A DNA stretch of 34,885 nt from positions 1 to 34,885 of the forward strand of contig QJWC01000005.1 in the NCBI GenBank assembly GCA_003235475.1, in the 5' to 3' direction. This document shows positions 1 to 8,155 of the stretch, piece after piece. Positions within the stretch are counted from its first letter, which is position 1, and each line of letters starts with the position of its first letter. Source of the DNA: Acidimicrobiia bacterium. GTDB taxonomy: Bacteria; Actinomycetota; Acidimicrobiia; Spongiisociales; UBA5794. A program made the translations under genes and the position numbers. A model generated the notes under the pieces. That model saw only the letters and a list, made by a program, of their open reading frames with translations. It made no database searches and was not told the DNA's origin.

Positions 1-2
1 TT

Positions 3-350
3 CCGTGCAGGCTCTGTTGGTTCCAGCGAATCGCGATGTACCCCCTTGCCGTGATCCTCCCCATTGCTGCGTTCCGACGGGACGTCAAGGCTCGCCTGTA
101 CGTCGTCGTCCTCGCGACGGCTGGCGGGTCGATTTCGGTGTACCACCGCCTCATCCAGGCGTTCCCGTCGCTCGACACCGGCTCGTGCACCGCGACCGGA
201 CCATCCTGTTCGACACCGCTGATAAAAATGTTCGGGTTCGTCACGATCCCTTACATGGCGATGTCGGCCTTCGCGTTGATCCTCGCGCTCATGTGGGCCC
301 ACCGTGTCAATAGCGCTGCACCCGTACCAACATCCAACCCAATCGACTGA
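3..350 (+). CDS. DsbB/BdbC-like disulfide bond formation protein (5' truncated)
   Basis: This is the C-terminal part of a membrane thiol oxidase that would reoxidise an extracytoplasmic thioredoxin-like partner using quinone. The frame is open from base 3. The first visible residues give a CRLCWFQRI motif, which is the periplasmic CxxC of DsbB/BdbC followed by the family's WxQR signature. A second cysteine pair (GSCTATGPSC) is followed by the family-typical GFVTIPYM segment. Hydrophobic stretches surround both pairs, as expected of a four-helix membrane protein. The start codon and first helix lie outside the window. The next gene, 12 bases downstream, encodes a CPHC thioredoxin-fold protein, so the two look like an oxidase/carrier pair. 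Family assignment is firm; physiological direction (oxidation) is inferred from the family. Confidence 0.88.
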   Translation, partial: PCRLCWFQRIAMYPLAVILPIAAFRRDVKARLYVVVLATAGGSISVYHRLIQAFPSLDTGSCTATGPSCSTPLIKMFGFVTIPYMAMSAFALILALMWAHRVNSAAPVPTSNPID

Positions 351-362
351 GGATCGTTCCGC

Positions 363-983
363 ATGGCCATGACGCAACAGAAGACCAAGACCGGTCTGTG
401 GATCTTCATCGGCGCCGCGGCCCTCGTGCTGCTCCTCGTCGCCGCGGTGGCATTCGGGAACAGCGAGGTAGGCGCAGAGGACGGCGAGCCGACGATCGAC
501 GGCACCGCACTGCCCCCCATGCCGCCGACGAGCTCGATCGATGTGACCGCGACGGGACTCTCGGTTCCGAATGTCACGGGACAGGACTTCGACGGGTCGA
601 CCGTCTCCATCCGCAACGACGACGGCAGGGCAAAGGCGATCATCGTGCTCGCCCATTGGTGCCCGCATTGCCAGAACGAGGTCCCGCGCGTGCAGCGGTG
701 GCTGGACCAAGGCGGCGGTGTCGAAGGCGTTGACATGTACTCGGTGGTGACCGCCTACAACAGGGCTCGAGGCAACTGGCCCCCGAGCGCGTGGCTCGAC
801 CGTGAAGGATGGACGCAGCCGGTCGTTCGTGACGACAACGCCGGCTCGGTCTACGACTCCTACGGCTCCGGCGGGTTCCCATTCTGGGTGTTCGTGAACG
901 CGGACGGATCCGTCGCGGCGCGGACTTCGGGCGAGCTGTCGATCGAACAGCTGGAAAGCATCCTCACCAACCTCGAGAAGTAG
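363..983 (+). CDS. Membrane-anchored thioredoxin-fold thiol:disulfide oxidoreductase (TlpA/DsbA-like)
   Basis: The 206-residue protein has an N-terminal hydrophobic anchor (about residues 11-32), a low-complexity linker, and a thioredoxin fold carrying C100-P-H-C103 in the context AHWCPHCQNEVP. The cis-proline loop typical of the fold is seen as GGFPFWVF, with Pro about 173. CPHC is the DsbA-type active site, whereas the AHWCPHC context and C-terminal layout are closer to TlpA/ResA. Exported thiol oxidation or reduction is therefore certain in kind but not in direction. It follows the DsbB/BdbC-like gene directly, and a GAGGA-like Shine-Dalgarno overlaps that gene's stop codon, so it is probably cotranscribed and the DsbB homologue is the likely redox partner. 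A second ATG lies two codons downstream. Confidence 0.85.
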   Translation: MAMTQQKTKTGLWIFIGAAALVLLLVAAVAFGNSEVGAEDGEPTIDGTALPPMPPTSSIDVTATGLSVPNVTGQDFDGSTVSIRNDDGRAKAIIVLAHWCPHCQNEVPRVQRWLDQGGGVEGVDMYSVVTAYNRARGNWPPSAWLDREGWTQPVVRDDNAGSVYDSYGSGGFPFWVFVNADGSVAARTSGELSIEQLESILTNLEK

Positions 984-1009
984 CGCTCGTCTCCAACGGA
1001 AGGACCACA

Positions 1010-1942
1010 ATGGAATTCGCCCTGTTCGTTGAACCCCAGGTGGGGGGTTCGTATGGGCGACTCCGGGACCTGGCCCAGTGGGCCGAACGCCAGGGGCTCG
1101 ACGCGTTCGCGAGGTCCGACCATTACATGGACATGGCGAACTCCGTCGATTCGACCGACGCGTTGGCGACGCTGGCAGCGCTCGCCGTTGACACCTCGAC
1201 GATCCGGCTTGTCTCGCTGGTCTCGCCCCTGACCTTCCGCCACCCGTCGGTGATGGCGAAGACCGCCACGACGATCGATGGGATCTCGGGCGGCCGGTTC
1301 ACGCTCGGCGTAGGCACAGGCTGGATGGAAACGGAACACGAGGCCCTTGGCGTCGAACTCCCCCCGATCGGCGAGCGATTCGAGATGCTCGAGCAGGGAC
1401 TCGCGATGATCACGACGATGTTCAAGGGGGGCGGCAGCACGACCGGCGATCACTACGCCTTGAACCTCGACCCTGTCCTGCCGAAGGCCTCCGACGGCCT
1501 CAAGATCGTCGTCGGCGGGGGCGGCCCGAAACGAACCCCCCGCCTCGCAGGCACCTACGCCAACGAATACAACCGGTTCGTGACCACGGAGGAGGCCCTC
1601 ACGGACGGCATCGCAAGGGTCCGGAGCGCAGCGACCGCTGCGGGACGCGATCCGGACGCGATCCTCGTGTCACTGGCGGGCCCGGGGCTCGTGTTCGAGG
1701 ACGAGGCTGCCCACGCCGAGGCGCTTGCCGAGCGAGGCGCACGGCGCAACATGTCCGGCGAGGAGTTCGGTGCTTTCCTGGACGAGAGGAACGTGCCGCA
1801 CGGCACGCCGGCGCAAGCGGCCGACCGCATCGCGAAGCTCGAGTCCCTCGGCGTCGGCCGGTACTACATGCAGGAGTACCGCCATCTCGACGACATCGAT
1901 ACCGACCGTCTGTCGATGGTGTTCGACGCACTCAGGTCGTAG
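1010..1942 (+). CDS. LLM-class flavin/F420-dependent oxidoreductase
   Basis: The 310-residue protein belongs to the bacterial luciferase-like TIM-barrel superfamily, whose actinobacterial members usually use coenzyme F420 or FMN. Visible marks are the opening beta strand (MEFALFVEPQ), the RSDHYMDM segment after the second strand, the conserved ISGGRFTLGVGTGWMETEHEALG region (about 90-112) and the glycine-rich phosphate-binding stretch IVVGGGGPKRT. A purine-rich Shine-Dalgarno (GGAAGGA) precedes the ATG at 1010. The substrate cannot be told from sequence. It sits between the disulfide pair and sufC, in the same direction but without obvious functional linkage. A second, only distantly similar LLM gene lies at 17121. 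Confidence 0.85.
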   Translation: MEFALFVEPQVGGSYGRLRDLAQWAERQGLDAFARSDHYMDMANSVDSTDALATLAALAVDTSTIRLVSLVSPLTFRHPSVMAKTATTIDGISGGRFTLGVGTGWMETEHEALGVELPPIGERFEMLEQGLAMITTMFKGGGSTTGDHYALNLDPVLPKASDGLKIVVGGGGPKRTPRLAGTYANEYNRFVTTEEALTDGIARVRSAATAAGRDPDAILVSLAGPGLVFEDEAAHAEALAERGARRNMSGEEFGAFLDERNVPHGTPAQAADRIAKLESLGVGRYYMQEYRHLDDIDTDRLSMVFDALRS

Positions 1943-1997
1943 GCCCTGACCGAGCGCCGACGGTCAGATACGGGAATATTCCAAGGGCCCCCGCCAT

Positions 1998-2003
1998 TAC
2001 ACT
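1998..2003 (+). promoter_or_regulatory. -10 hexamer for leaderless sufC (first copy)
   Basis: TACACT fits the actinobacterial TANNNT -10 consensus and ends exactly 7 nt before the ATG at 2011. No Shine-Dalgarno is present, so transcription is predicted to begin at the start codon. This is inference from spacing. Confidence 0.6.
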
Positions 2004-2010
2004 TACCGCC

Positions 2011-2769
2011 ATGTTGCAAACTCCCCTCCTGGAAATCACCGACCTCCACGCCTCCGTAGAAGGCACCGAGATTCTCAAAGGGCTCACGCTCACCATCGGC
2101 CGCGGCGAGACCCACGCGATTATGGGGCCGAACGGCAGTGGGAAGTCCACCCTTGCTTCGGTGTTGATGGGCCATCCGGCGTACGAGGTCACACACGGCT
2201 CGATCCTGTACAAGGGCGAGGACATCGTCGACCTGGCCCCCGAAAAGCGCGGGCAGGCAGGCATGTTCCTCGGCTTTCAGTACCCCGAGGAGATTCCGGG
2301 AGTCTCCGTCGTCAACTTCCTGCGTGCCGCCCTGTCGAATCGGGAGGGCACGGATTACACGGTGCTCGAACTGCGCCTGAAGGTGGCCGACGCAATGCAG
2401 GAGCTCGGGATGGATGCCTCGTTTGCGGACCGGTACCTCAACGAAGGGTTCTCGGGCGGCGAGCGCAAGCGCAACGAGATCCTCCAGATGACGGTCCTCG
2501 AACCCGACTTTGCAGTGCTCGACGAGACGGACTCCGGGCTCGACATCGACGCCCTGCGCATCGTGGCCGAGGGTGTCGAACGGCTCCGCAACGACGACCG
2601 TGGGTTCCTCATCATCACCCACTACCAACGGATGCTGGACTACATCACCCCAGACTTCGTCCATGTGTTCGTCGACGGTCAGATCGTCGAGAGCGGCGAC
2701 GCATCCCTTGCGGACACGATCGAGTCCGATGGGTACGACGCCTATCGGGTCGAGGTGCCTGCCGGGTGA
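2011..2769 (+). CDS. sufC: Fe-S cluster assembly ATPase SufC (copy 1, with sufS-sufU)
   Basis: The 252-residue ABC-type ATPase powers the SufB-SufC-SufD scaffold. Walker A is GPNGSGKST (39-47), the SufC-specific GFQYPEEIPGVS segment follows, the signature is FSGGERKRNE (147-156), Walker B ends in VLDETDSGLD with the catalytic Glu at 172, and the switch His is about 204. The SGGE(R/K)KRNE signature and the ETDSGLDID D-loop identify SufC rather than another ABC ATPase. Its stop overlaps the sufS GTG start by four bases, implying translational coupling. It is clearly diverged from the second SufC at 7095 (by eye about half the residues match), so the two are old paralogues. Transcription is probably leaderless. 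Confidence 0.95.
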   Translation: MLQTPLLEITDLHASVEGTEILKGLTLTIGRGETHAIMGPNGSGKSTLASVLMGHPAYEVTHGSILYKGEDIVDLAPEKRGQAGMFLGFQYPEEIPGVSVVNFLRAALSNREGTDYTVLELRLKVADAMQELGMDASFADRYLNEGFSGGERKRNEILQMTVLEPDFAVLDETDSGLDIDALRIVAEGVERLRNDDRGFLIITHYQRMLDYITPDFVHVFVDGQIVESGDASLADTIESDGYDAYRVEVPAG

Positions 2770-3992
2770 CCGACCTACGGAGCCTTCGCTCCGACTTCCC
2801 GATCCTCGGTCGAGAGGTCAACGGGAAACCGCTCGTGTACCTCGACTCGGCAGCGACGACGCAGAAGCCGCGGTCGGTGCTCGATGCCATGGACGCCTAC
2901 TACGAGCGGCACAACGCAAACGTGCACCGCGGGGCCCACACGCTCGCTGGCGAAGCAACCGAGATGTACGAGAACGCCCGCTCGAAGGTCGCTGCGTTCA
3001 TCGGCACATCAGCCGCGCAGGTCGCCTTCACCCGCGGGACCACGACATCGATCAACCACATCGCGTACGGATGGGGCCTGAACCATCTTTCTGAGGGCGA
3101 TCAGATCGTCGTGACGATCTCGGAGCACCACGCCAACCTCGTCCCGTGGCAGCTCATCACCAAATACACCGGGGCAGAACTCGTGTACCTCGAGCTCGAC
3201 GACGACTTCATCGTTGACACATCGGACATCGACCGCGTGATCACCGACAAGGTGAAGGTCGTTGCGTTCTCGGGCATGTCGAATGTCACCGGGGCGATCG
3301 GCCCGGTTGCAGAGTTGTCGCGAGCCGCGGCGACGGTCGGTGCGATCACCGTGCTCGACGGTGCACAGCTCGTCCCGCACACGCCCGTGGCCGCCGACGA
3401 CCTCGGCGTCGACTTCATGGCGTTCTCCGCACACAAGATGCTCGGCCCGACCGGTGTCGGCGCACTGTGGGGTCGCCCGGAGCGTCTGGAAGAGCTCGAG
3501 CCCACGGAGGGCGGGGGCGAGATGATCAACGTCGTCGAGCGGTTCCATTCCACCTGGGCACCAGTGCCCCACAAGTTCGAGGCAGGCACACCCCCCATCG
3601 CAGAAGCGGTCGGCTTCGGCGCTGCGGTCGACTATCTCTCGAACATCGGCATGGACCGCGTGATGGAGCACGAGCGGGACGTCACCGCATACGCGCTCGA
3701 GCGTCTTTCCGAGGTACCTGATCTCACCATCTACGGCCCGAAGGACATCACCAAGCGAGGGGGCGCAGTGAGCTTCGCTCTGGGCGACATCCACCCGCAC
3801 GACCTCGCCACGATCCTGGATCAGGACGGCATCGCCATCCGGGCAGGGCACCACTGTGCCCGACCGCTGATGAAATACCTCGACGTGGCAGCCACGGCGA
3901 GGGCTTCCTTCTACCTCTACAACGTTCCCGAGGAGGTCGACGCCCTGGTTGCGTCGCTCATGACGGCTCGCAAGGTGTTCGGGCTCGACTGA
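2766..3992 (+). CDS. sufS: SufS cysteine desulfurase
   Basis: This 408-residue type II PLP-dependent desulfurase removes sulfur from cysteine for Fe-S assembly. Seen are the N-terminal YLDSAATTQKP, the SEHHANLVPW segment stacking on PLP (about 119-128), LDGAQ (Asp about 199), the Schiff-base lysine in FSAHKMLGPTG (about 224) and the active-site cysteine in RAGHHCARPLM (about 364). The short catalytic loop and RxGHHCA motif place it in group II (SufS/CsdA). It starts with a GTG that overlaps the sufC stop (GTGA), and sufU follows 45 bases later. SufS with SufU is the usual Gram-positive pairing: SufU accepts persulfide from SufS. Confidence 0.96.
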   Translation: MTDLRSLRSDFPILGREVNGKPLVYLDSAATTQKPRSVLDAMDAYYERHNANVHRGAHTLAGEATEMYENARSKVAAFIGTSAAQVAFTRGTTTSINHIAYGWGLNHLSEGDQIVVTISEHHANLVPWQLITKYTGAELVYLELDDDFIVDTSDIDRVITDKVKVVAFSGMSNVTGAIGPVAELSRAAATVGAITVLDGAQLVPHTPVAADDLGVDFMAFSAHKMLGPTGVGALWGRPERLEELEPTEGGGEMINVVERFHSTWAPVPHKFEAGTPPIAEAVGFGAAVDYLSNIGMDRVMEHERDVTAYALERLSEVPDLTIYGPKDITKRGGAVSFALGDIHPHDLATILDQDGIAIRAGHHCARPLMKYLDVAATARASFYLYNVPEEVDALVASLMTARKVFGLD

Positions 3993-4010
3993 GTTCCGGG
4001 CATCTCGCTC

Positions 4011-4016
4011 TACTCT
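4011..4016 (+). promoter_or_regulatory. Possible internal -10 for sufU
   Basis: TACTCT lies in the 45-base sufS-sufU gap and would start transcription near 4023, just ahead of a GGGAG Shine-Dalgarno at 4029-4033. This suggests sufU can be transcribed separately from sufCS. Only the hexamer supports it. Confidence 0.35.
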
Positions 4017-4037
4017 CGCCGACGAGACGGGAGACAC

Positions 4038-4505
4038 ATGGCACAACTCGACGAGCTCTACAGAGAGGTCATCCTCGACCACTACCGCAACCCGCGCCGG
4101 CGCGGGACGATCGATGGCGACCACATCCACGCAGAGGGCAACAACCCGTCATGCGGTGACGAGTTCTACCTCGACGTCGTGATCGATGATGGCGTCGTCA
4201 CCGACGCTGCGATGCAGGGCCAGGGCTGCTCGATTTCTCAGGCTTCCGGATCGATGATGATGGATGCGATCGTCGGAACGCCCGTCGACGAGGTCAGGGA
4301 GATCTCCCGGAAGTTCAAGATCATGATGACGATCGAAGAGGGTGAAGACCCCATCGATCACGACCGCCCGGGGTCGGTGCTCGGCGACCTCGAAGCGCTT
4401 CAGGGAGTTCGCAAGTTCCCGGTGCGGATCAAGTGTGCGGACCTCGCATGGACAACGCTCGAGGATGCCTTGAATACTGCGGACGAGATGTCGTCGGCGA
4501 GCTAG
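4038..4505 (+). CDS. sufU: SufU zinc-dependent sulfurtransferase/scaffold
   Basis: The 155-residue protein accepts sulfur from SufS. The three family cysteines are present as NPSCGD (C39, with D41), QGCSIS (C64) and IKCADLAWTTL (C133), which with the aspartate form the SufU zinc site. The insertion between the second and third cysteines (about 85-110), which separates SufU from IscU, is also present. A GGGAG Shine-Dalgarno lies 4 nt before the ATG. Its stop codon overlaps the stop of convergent fumC within the palindrome CTAG (4502-4505), so there is no intergenic terminator between the two genes. Confidence 0.94.
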   Translation: MAQLDELYREVILDHYRNPRRRGTIDGDHIHAEGNNPSCGDEFYLDVVIDDGVVTDAAMQGQGCSISQASGSMMMDAIVGTPVDEVREISRKFKIMMTIEEGEDPIDHDRPGSVLGDLEALQGVRKFPVRIKCADLAWTTLEDALNTADEMSSAS

Positions 4506-5890
4506 CCGACGACACCACCCTCGGTCATCGGCCTCAAATCGAGCGCCGCGTCGAGTTCGGCTTCGGGGAGCACACCAAGTTCGAGGGCAACCTCGCGCAC
4601 GCCACGCCCTTCGGCAAACGCCTTCTTCGCAACCTCGGCCGACTTGTCGTAGCCGATCACCGGAACGAGGGCTGTGATGATGATCACGTTCTGCTCGAGG
4701 AGCCACCTCGCCCTGTCGCCGTTTGCCTCGATGCCGTCGACCATCTTCTCACGCATGACGTTCGACGCACTCGCGAGCAGGTCGATCGACTCGAGGAGGT
4801 TGTGCGCCATCAGCGGCATCATGACGTTCAGCTCGAAGTTGCCGTTTGCACCACCCCATGTCACGGCTGCGTCGTTGCCGATCACCTGCGAGGACACCTG
4901 CATCATCATCTCGGCGATGACAGGATTCACCTTCCCCGGCATGATCGAGCTACCGGGCTGGAGAGACGGAAGTGTGATCTCCGCGATCCCCGTACGAGGT
5001 CCTGAGGAGAGCCACCGCAGGTCGTTCGCGATCTTGAAGAGGGACACAGCAACGGTCTTCAGCGCACCGGAAGCGGACACCACGGCGTCCTTGGCGGCCT
5101 GCGCCTCGAAGTGGTTGGGCGCCTCGACGAAGTTGTAACCCGAGCGGCGTGACATTTCGGCGATCGTCGCGGCGGCGAATCCGTCGGGCGCGTTGATGCC
5201 GGTTCCGACCGCAGTACCGCCGAGCGCCAGCTCGAGAAGCTCACGCGTGACGGACCTCACTCGCGCCGCCCCGTTGCGGACCTGCGTCGCGTACCCGCCG
5301 AACTCCTGGCCGAGCCGAACCGGAGTCGCATCCATGAGGTGCGTACGACCGGACTTGAGGATGTCATCGAACTCGACGGCCTTCGCCTCGAGTGAGGCGC
5401 ACAACGCATCCAACGCCGGCAGCAGGCTGCCTTCGATCCCGGAAACGGCCGCGACGTGAATCGCCGTCGGGATGGTGTCGTTGCTCGACTGGCCAGCGTT
5501 CACGTGGTCGTTCGGGTGGACGAGCTTGGATCCGAGCTCGCCTCCGAGGATCTCCGTCGCCCGGTTCGCGATCACCTCGTTCGCATTCATGTTCGTCGAG
5601 GTGCCGGACCCTGTTTGGAAGATGTCGAGGACGAAGTGGTCGTCGAGATCGCCCTCCATGACCTCCTCGGCAGCTCGGATGATTGCATCCGCGATCTCGG
5701 CATCGACGGACCCGTTCGCCTTGTTCGTGACTGCGGCCGATGCCTTCAGGAGGCCGAGCGCCCAGATGAAGGTCCGACCGAACCGCAGGTTCGAGATCGG
5801 AAAGTTGTCGACCGCCCGCTGCGTCGAAGCGCCGTAGTACGCGCCGTCGGGAACCTGGACCTCCCCCATCGAGTCACGTTCCGTACGCAT
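4502..5890 (-). CDS. fumC: Class II fumarate hydratase FumC
   Basis: The 462-residue enzyme interconverts fumarate and malate in the TCA cycle. It shows the N-terminal RDSMGEVQVP motif, SGTSTNMNANEV (substrate-binding), GRTHLMDATP with the catalytic histidine region, and the superfamily signature GSSIMPGKVNP carrying the active-site serine loop. The ATG at 5890 is chosen because GGAGG lies 5 nt upstream and the family begins at this point; a GTG four codons further up would overlap that Shine-Dalgarno. It lies downstream of the sirtuin gene with a 45-base gap and probably has its own promoter. Class II fumarases need no Fe-S cluster, so the suf neighbourhood is not explained by its cofactor needs. 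Confidence 0.96.
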   Translation of the reverse strand: MRTERDSMGEVQVPDGAYYGASTQRAVDNFPISNLRFGRTFIWALGLLKASAAVTNKANGSVDAEIADAIIRAAEEVMEGDLDDHFVLDIFQTGSGTSTNMNANEVIANRATEILGGELGSKLVHPNDHVNAGQSSNDTIPTAIHVAAVSGIEGSLLPALDALCASLEAKAVEFDDILKSGRTHLMDATPVRLGQEFGGYATQVRNGAARVRSVTRELLELALGGTAVGTGINAPDGFAAATIAEMSRRSGYNFVEAPNHFEAQAAKDAVVSASGALKTVAVSLFKIANDLRWLSSGPRTGIAEITLPSLQPGSSIMPGKVNPVIAEMMMQVSSQVIGNDAAVTWGGANGNFELNVMMPLMAHNLLESIDLLASASNVMREKMVDGIEANGDRARWLLEQNVIIITALVPVIGYDKSAEVAKKAFAEGRGVREVALELGVLPEAELDAALDLRPMTEGGVVG

Positions 5891-5928
5891 GCGATCCTCC
5901 ACTTCGGTGGCTGGTTCCGGTCGCGCGA

Positions 5929-5934
5929 AGGCTA
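5929..5934 (-). promoter_or_regulatory. Possible -10 for fumC
   Basis: TAGCCT sits immediately after the sirtuin TAG stop codon and would start transcription near 5921, giving a leader of about 30 nt that includes the GGAGG site. The same hexamer recurs before several other genes here. Confidence 0.4.
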
Positions 5935-5935
5935 C

Positions 5936-6703
5936 CTAAGCGCTGTGCAGAGCGATCTCGACCGCCTCGCCGAACACGGTGCCCACTTCGCCCTCGATCC
6001 TGAGCGTGACCAAGGGGTCGCCGTCATGGTCTGTAGCGCCCTGGTTGACGATGGCGTAGGGGACGCCGCGGCTCGCGGCTCGAATCGAGATGTCGGCGGC
6101 TGGATAGACCGAGAGGGTTGAGCCGAGCGCGATCACGAGGTCGCATTCGTCGGCGGCGTCGATGGCACGCTGAACCGTGAGCGGGTCGAGCTGCTGCCCG
6201 AAGCTGATCGTCGCCGGCTTCATGAGGCCGCCGCATTCGGTGCACATCGGCGGAACTCCGGTCGCTCGGAACTCACCCACCGCGTCGGCGATCGGTACCG
6301 CGGCGCCGCAGTCGAGACAGGCAGCCTTGCGCCCTGTGCCGTGCACCTCGATCACCTTGTCGGACGACAGGCCACCGTCGTGATGGAGGCCGTCGACGTT
6401 CTGGGTGACCACGGCACGCAACCTTCCTGCCTGGTCGAGCCTGGCGCACGCCCGGTGGACCGGGCCCGGCTCGGCATGTCCATGCGCAGCGTGGATCTCC
6501 GAGTGCTGCTGCCAATAGACGATTCGCTTGCGTTCGACGCCGACGAAGTCCTGGAAGTAGACGGGTCGGCGCGTGTTCCATATTCCGTTCGGTCCCCGGA
6601 AGTCGGGGATTCCGGACTCGGTCGAGACGCCAGCGCCGGTGACGACCAGCACTCGGTTTGCTCTGGCAAGCATCGCTCCGAGCGTTTCGACGTCACTCAC
6701 CAT
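5936..6703 (-). CDS. SIR2-family NAD-dependent protein deacylase (sirtuin)
   Basis: The 255-residue sirtuin removes acyl groups from lysines using NAD. Seen are the NAD-binding GAGVSTESGIPDFRG (23-37), TQNVDGLH (100-107), the catalytic His121 in EVHGTG, and a zinc site from C129/C132 (CLDC) and C154/C157 (CTEC). The motif order and length match bacterial CobB-type enzymes. The open frame runs 59 codons further upstream, but that part is basic, family-unlike and lies opposite or over the VOC gene. The ATG at 6703 is the natural start and overlaps the VOC gene end by 11 bases, implying translational coupling. A Tyr/Arg pair for succinyl or malonyl specificity is not obvious, so substrate preference is open. 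Confidence 0.92.
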   Translation of the reverse strand: MVSDVETLGAMLARANRVLVVTGAGVSTESGIPDFRGPNGIWNTRRPVYFQDFVGVERKRIVYWQQHSEIHAAHGHAEPGPVHRACARLDQAGRLRAVVTQNVDGLHHDGGLSSDKVIEVHGTGRKAACLDCGAAVPIADAVGEFRATGVPPMCTECGGLMKPATISFGQQLDPLTVQRAIDAADECDLVIALGSTLSVYPAADISIRAASRGVPYAIVNQGATDHDGDPLVTLRIEGEVGTVFGEAVEIALHSA

Positions 6704-7085
6704 CTTTGTTCTGATCGCTTTGCGGCGCCTGCATGATGTCGAAGAGGTTGCCCTCGGGATCCGCGAACGTCTTCCACTCGAACCCCTGCCAGCTCTGGTC
6801 GCCGACAACGGAGCCGCCCAGTGAGAGAACCCGCTCGACGGCCGCGTCGAGGTCACCTGCTGCGAAGTCGAGGTGGACACGGTTCTTCCCGACCCTCGGT
6901 TCCGGCACCTTCTGGAGCCACAGAGTCACCCTGCGGCTCTCCGGATGGGCGAGGAAGCCGAAGTGTTCGTGGACCTCGGACTCGACGCCGAGCAGATTTG
7001 CCCAGAATGCCGTCATTCCTTCGAGGTCGTTGCAGTCAATGGTGGCGGCGATGATGATCGGCACGGAGCCGTCTGGTGTGTCCAT
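6693..7085 (-). CDS. VOC-superfamily (glyoxalase/bleomycin resistance-like) protein
   Basis: The 130-residue single-domain protein has the paired beta-alpha-beta-beta-beta modules of the vicinal oxygen chelate fold. The first module starts IIIAATIDCNDLEGMTAFWANLLG and the second ends with the typical FADPEGNLFDIMQ. The segment KNRVHLDFAAGDLDAAVERV is characteristic of the glyoxalase-like 'VOC_6' type of small actinobacterial proteins. Function (lyase, dioxygenase, or antibiotic-binding) cannot be assigned. No Shine-Dalgarno precedes the ATG. A TAGAGT hexamer 6 nt upstream, built on the TAG stop of sufC copy 2, suggests a leaderless transcript of its own. It overlaps the sirtuin start by 11 bases. 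Confidence 0.85.
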   Translation of the reverse strand: MDTPDGSVPIIIAATIDCNDLEGMTAFWANLLGVESEVHEHFGFLAHPESRRVTLWLQKVPEPRVGKNRVHLDFAAGDLDAAVERVLSLGGSVVGDQSWQGFEWKTFADPEGNLFDIMQAPQSDQNKDGE

Positions 7086-7091
7086 GCGCCG

Positions 7092-7097
7092 ACTCTA
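7092..7097 (-). promoter_or_regulatory. -10 hexamer for leaderless VOC gene, sharing the sufC copy 2 stop codon
   Basis: On the minus strand TAGAGT ends 6 nt before the VOC ATG (7085). Its first three bases are the TAG stop of the upstream sufC gene (7095-7097). Confidence 0.5.
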
Positions 7098-7832
7098 GGA
7101 GGCTGAAGCCGCCGCGATCTGATAGTCGGCGTAACCGCCCGCTTCCAACGTGTCAGCCACCTCGGGCCCGCCGGACTCGACGATCCTCCCCGCGACCATC
7201 ACATGCACCTTGTCGGCGTTGATGTAGCGAAGAATCCGGCTGTAGTGGGTGATGATGACGACGCCGATCTGGGGGTCGCGCAGGTCCTCGACCATGGCAG
7301 CTACCTGGCGTACTGCATCGATGTCGAGACCGGAGTCGATCTCGTCGAGGATCGCAACGCGCGGGTCGGCGACCCCGAGCAGGTACATCTCTGAGCGCTT
7401 CTTCTCGCCGCCTGACAGACCGAGATTGATTGACCTCGTGCGGAATGGATCCATCGACAGCCGCTCGCTCGTCTCGGCGATGCGTTGATCGAATCCTGTG
7501 TCATCTGGATTGCTGAGCGCCATCTCGTGCGTCAACTCATCGAGCGTGACACCGGGTATCTCCGTCGGGTACTGGAATGCCTGGAACAGCCCGGCTCGTG
7601 CCCGCTCGTCGACCGACAAGCCCATCACCTCGACACCTGCGACCTTCGCGGAACCTGATGCCTCGTAGTCGGATTTCCCCATGAGCACATGGCTGAACGT
7701 CGACTTGCCCGATCCGTTGGGCCCCATGATCGCGTGCACCTCGCCGAATGGCACGACAAGGTCGAAGCCCTTGAGGATCTGCAGATCCCCGATGCTTGCC
7801 CGGAGGTCGTGGACTTCGAGGGCGTTGGTCAT
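7095..7832 (-). CDS. sufC: Fe-S cluster assembly ATPase SufC (copy 2, with sufD)
   Basis: This 245-residue SufC has Walker A GPNGSGKST (37-45), the FQYPTEIPGV segment, signature LSGGEKKRSE (139-148), Walker B VAILDEIDSGLD and the THYSRIL switch-histidine region. It differs from copy 1 at 2011 in the signature (LSGGEKKRSE against FSGGERKRNE) and throughout the helical domain. The start is the ATG at 7832, preceded by GGAG and overlapping the Rieske gene stop by four bases (ATGA); frame upstream of this is basic and non-homologous. Being coupled to sufD and the Rieske gene, it is the more likely SufD partner. Why the genome keeps a second copy with sufS is unclear. Confidence 0.95.
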   Translation of the reverse strand: MTNALEVHDLRASIGDLQILKGFDLVVPFGEVHAIMGPNGSGKSTFSHVLMGKSDYEASGSAKVAGVEVMGLSVDERARAGLFQAFQYPTEIPGVTLDELTHEMALSNPDDTGFDQRIAETSERLSMDPFRTRSINLGLSGGEKKRSEMYLLGVADPRVAILDEIDSGLDIDAVRQVAAMVEDLRDPQIGVVIITHYSRILRYINADKVHVMVAGRIVESGGPEVADTLEAGGYADYQIAAASAS

Positions 7833-8155
7833 ACAGGCTCCGTTTCCGTGATCACGAGCGATGCCTCGCCGTCGACGATGACGACGTCGTAGGTGTCGAC
7901 TGGCTTGGTCGCCGGGAGTGTGAGGGCCTCGCCCGTGGTGACATCGAACAGCGCTCCGTGCCTCGGGCACTCGATCTCATTGTCGATGAGCTCGCCCTCG
8001 GACAGGGAGGCCTCGGCGTGCGAGCAGCGGTCTGCGATCGCGTAGAGGTCATCGCCGACTCGGATGATCGACACCTCGTAGTTGCCGACTTCGACCTTCG
8101 TGGCGGTCCCGGGCGTGAAGGCGTCAACAGGCCCGAGGGCGTGCCTGATCGTCAT
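7829..8155 (-). CDS. Rieske [2Fe-2S] ferredoxin of the suf locus
   Basis: The 108-residue single-domain protein has both Rieske cluster boxes: C44-S-H46 and C63-P-R-H66-G. It resembles ferredoxin components of ring-hydroxylating dioxygenases, and automatic annotation often names it that way. A Rieske gene between sufD and sufC is, however, a recurring feature of actinobacterial suf operons, and no oxygenase is present here. Its role there (electron supply or cluster acceptor) is not settled. It overlaps sufD upstream and sufC downstream by four bases each (ATGA at both junctions), so the three genes form a tightly coupled unit. The start at 8155 is chosen on that overlap. Confidence 0.92.
   Translation of the reverse strand: MTIRHALGPVDAFTPGTATKVEVGNYEVSIIRVGDDLYAIADRCSHAEASLSEGELIDNEIECPRHGALFDVTTGEALTLPATKPVDTYDVVIVDGEASLVITETEPV

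Noticed and set aside
3009-4130. A 373-codon minus-strand open frame over sufS
   Set aside because: It is antisense to the complete sufS and the sufU start and shows no family features.
6704-6880. A 59-residue N-terminal extension of the sirtuin
   Set aside because: It is Ser/Arg-rich, has no sirtuin similarity and lies over the VOC gene in another frame; the ATG at 6703 fits the family start.
7829-8155. Rieske protein read as a ring-hydroxylating dioxygenase ferredoxin
   Set aside because: No oxygenase or reductase gene is present, and four-base overlaps tie it to sufD and sufC, where Rieske genes commonly occur in actinobacterial suf loci.
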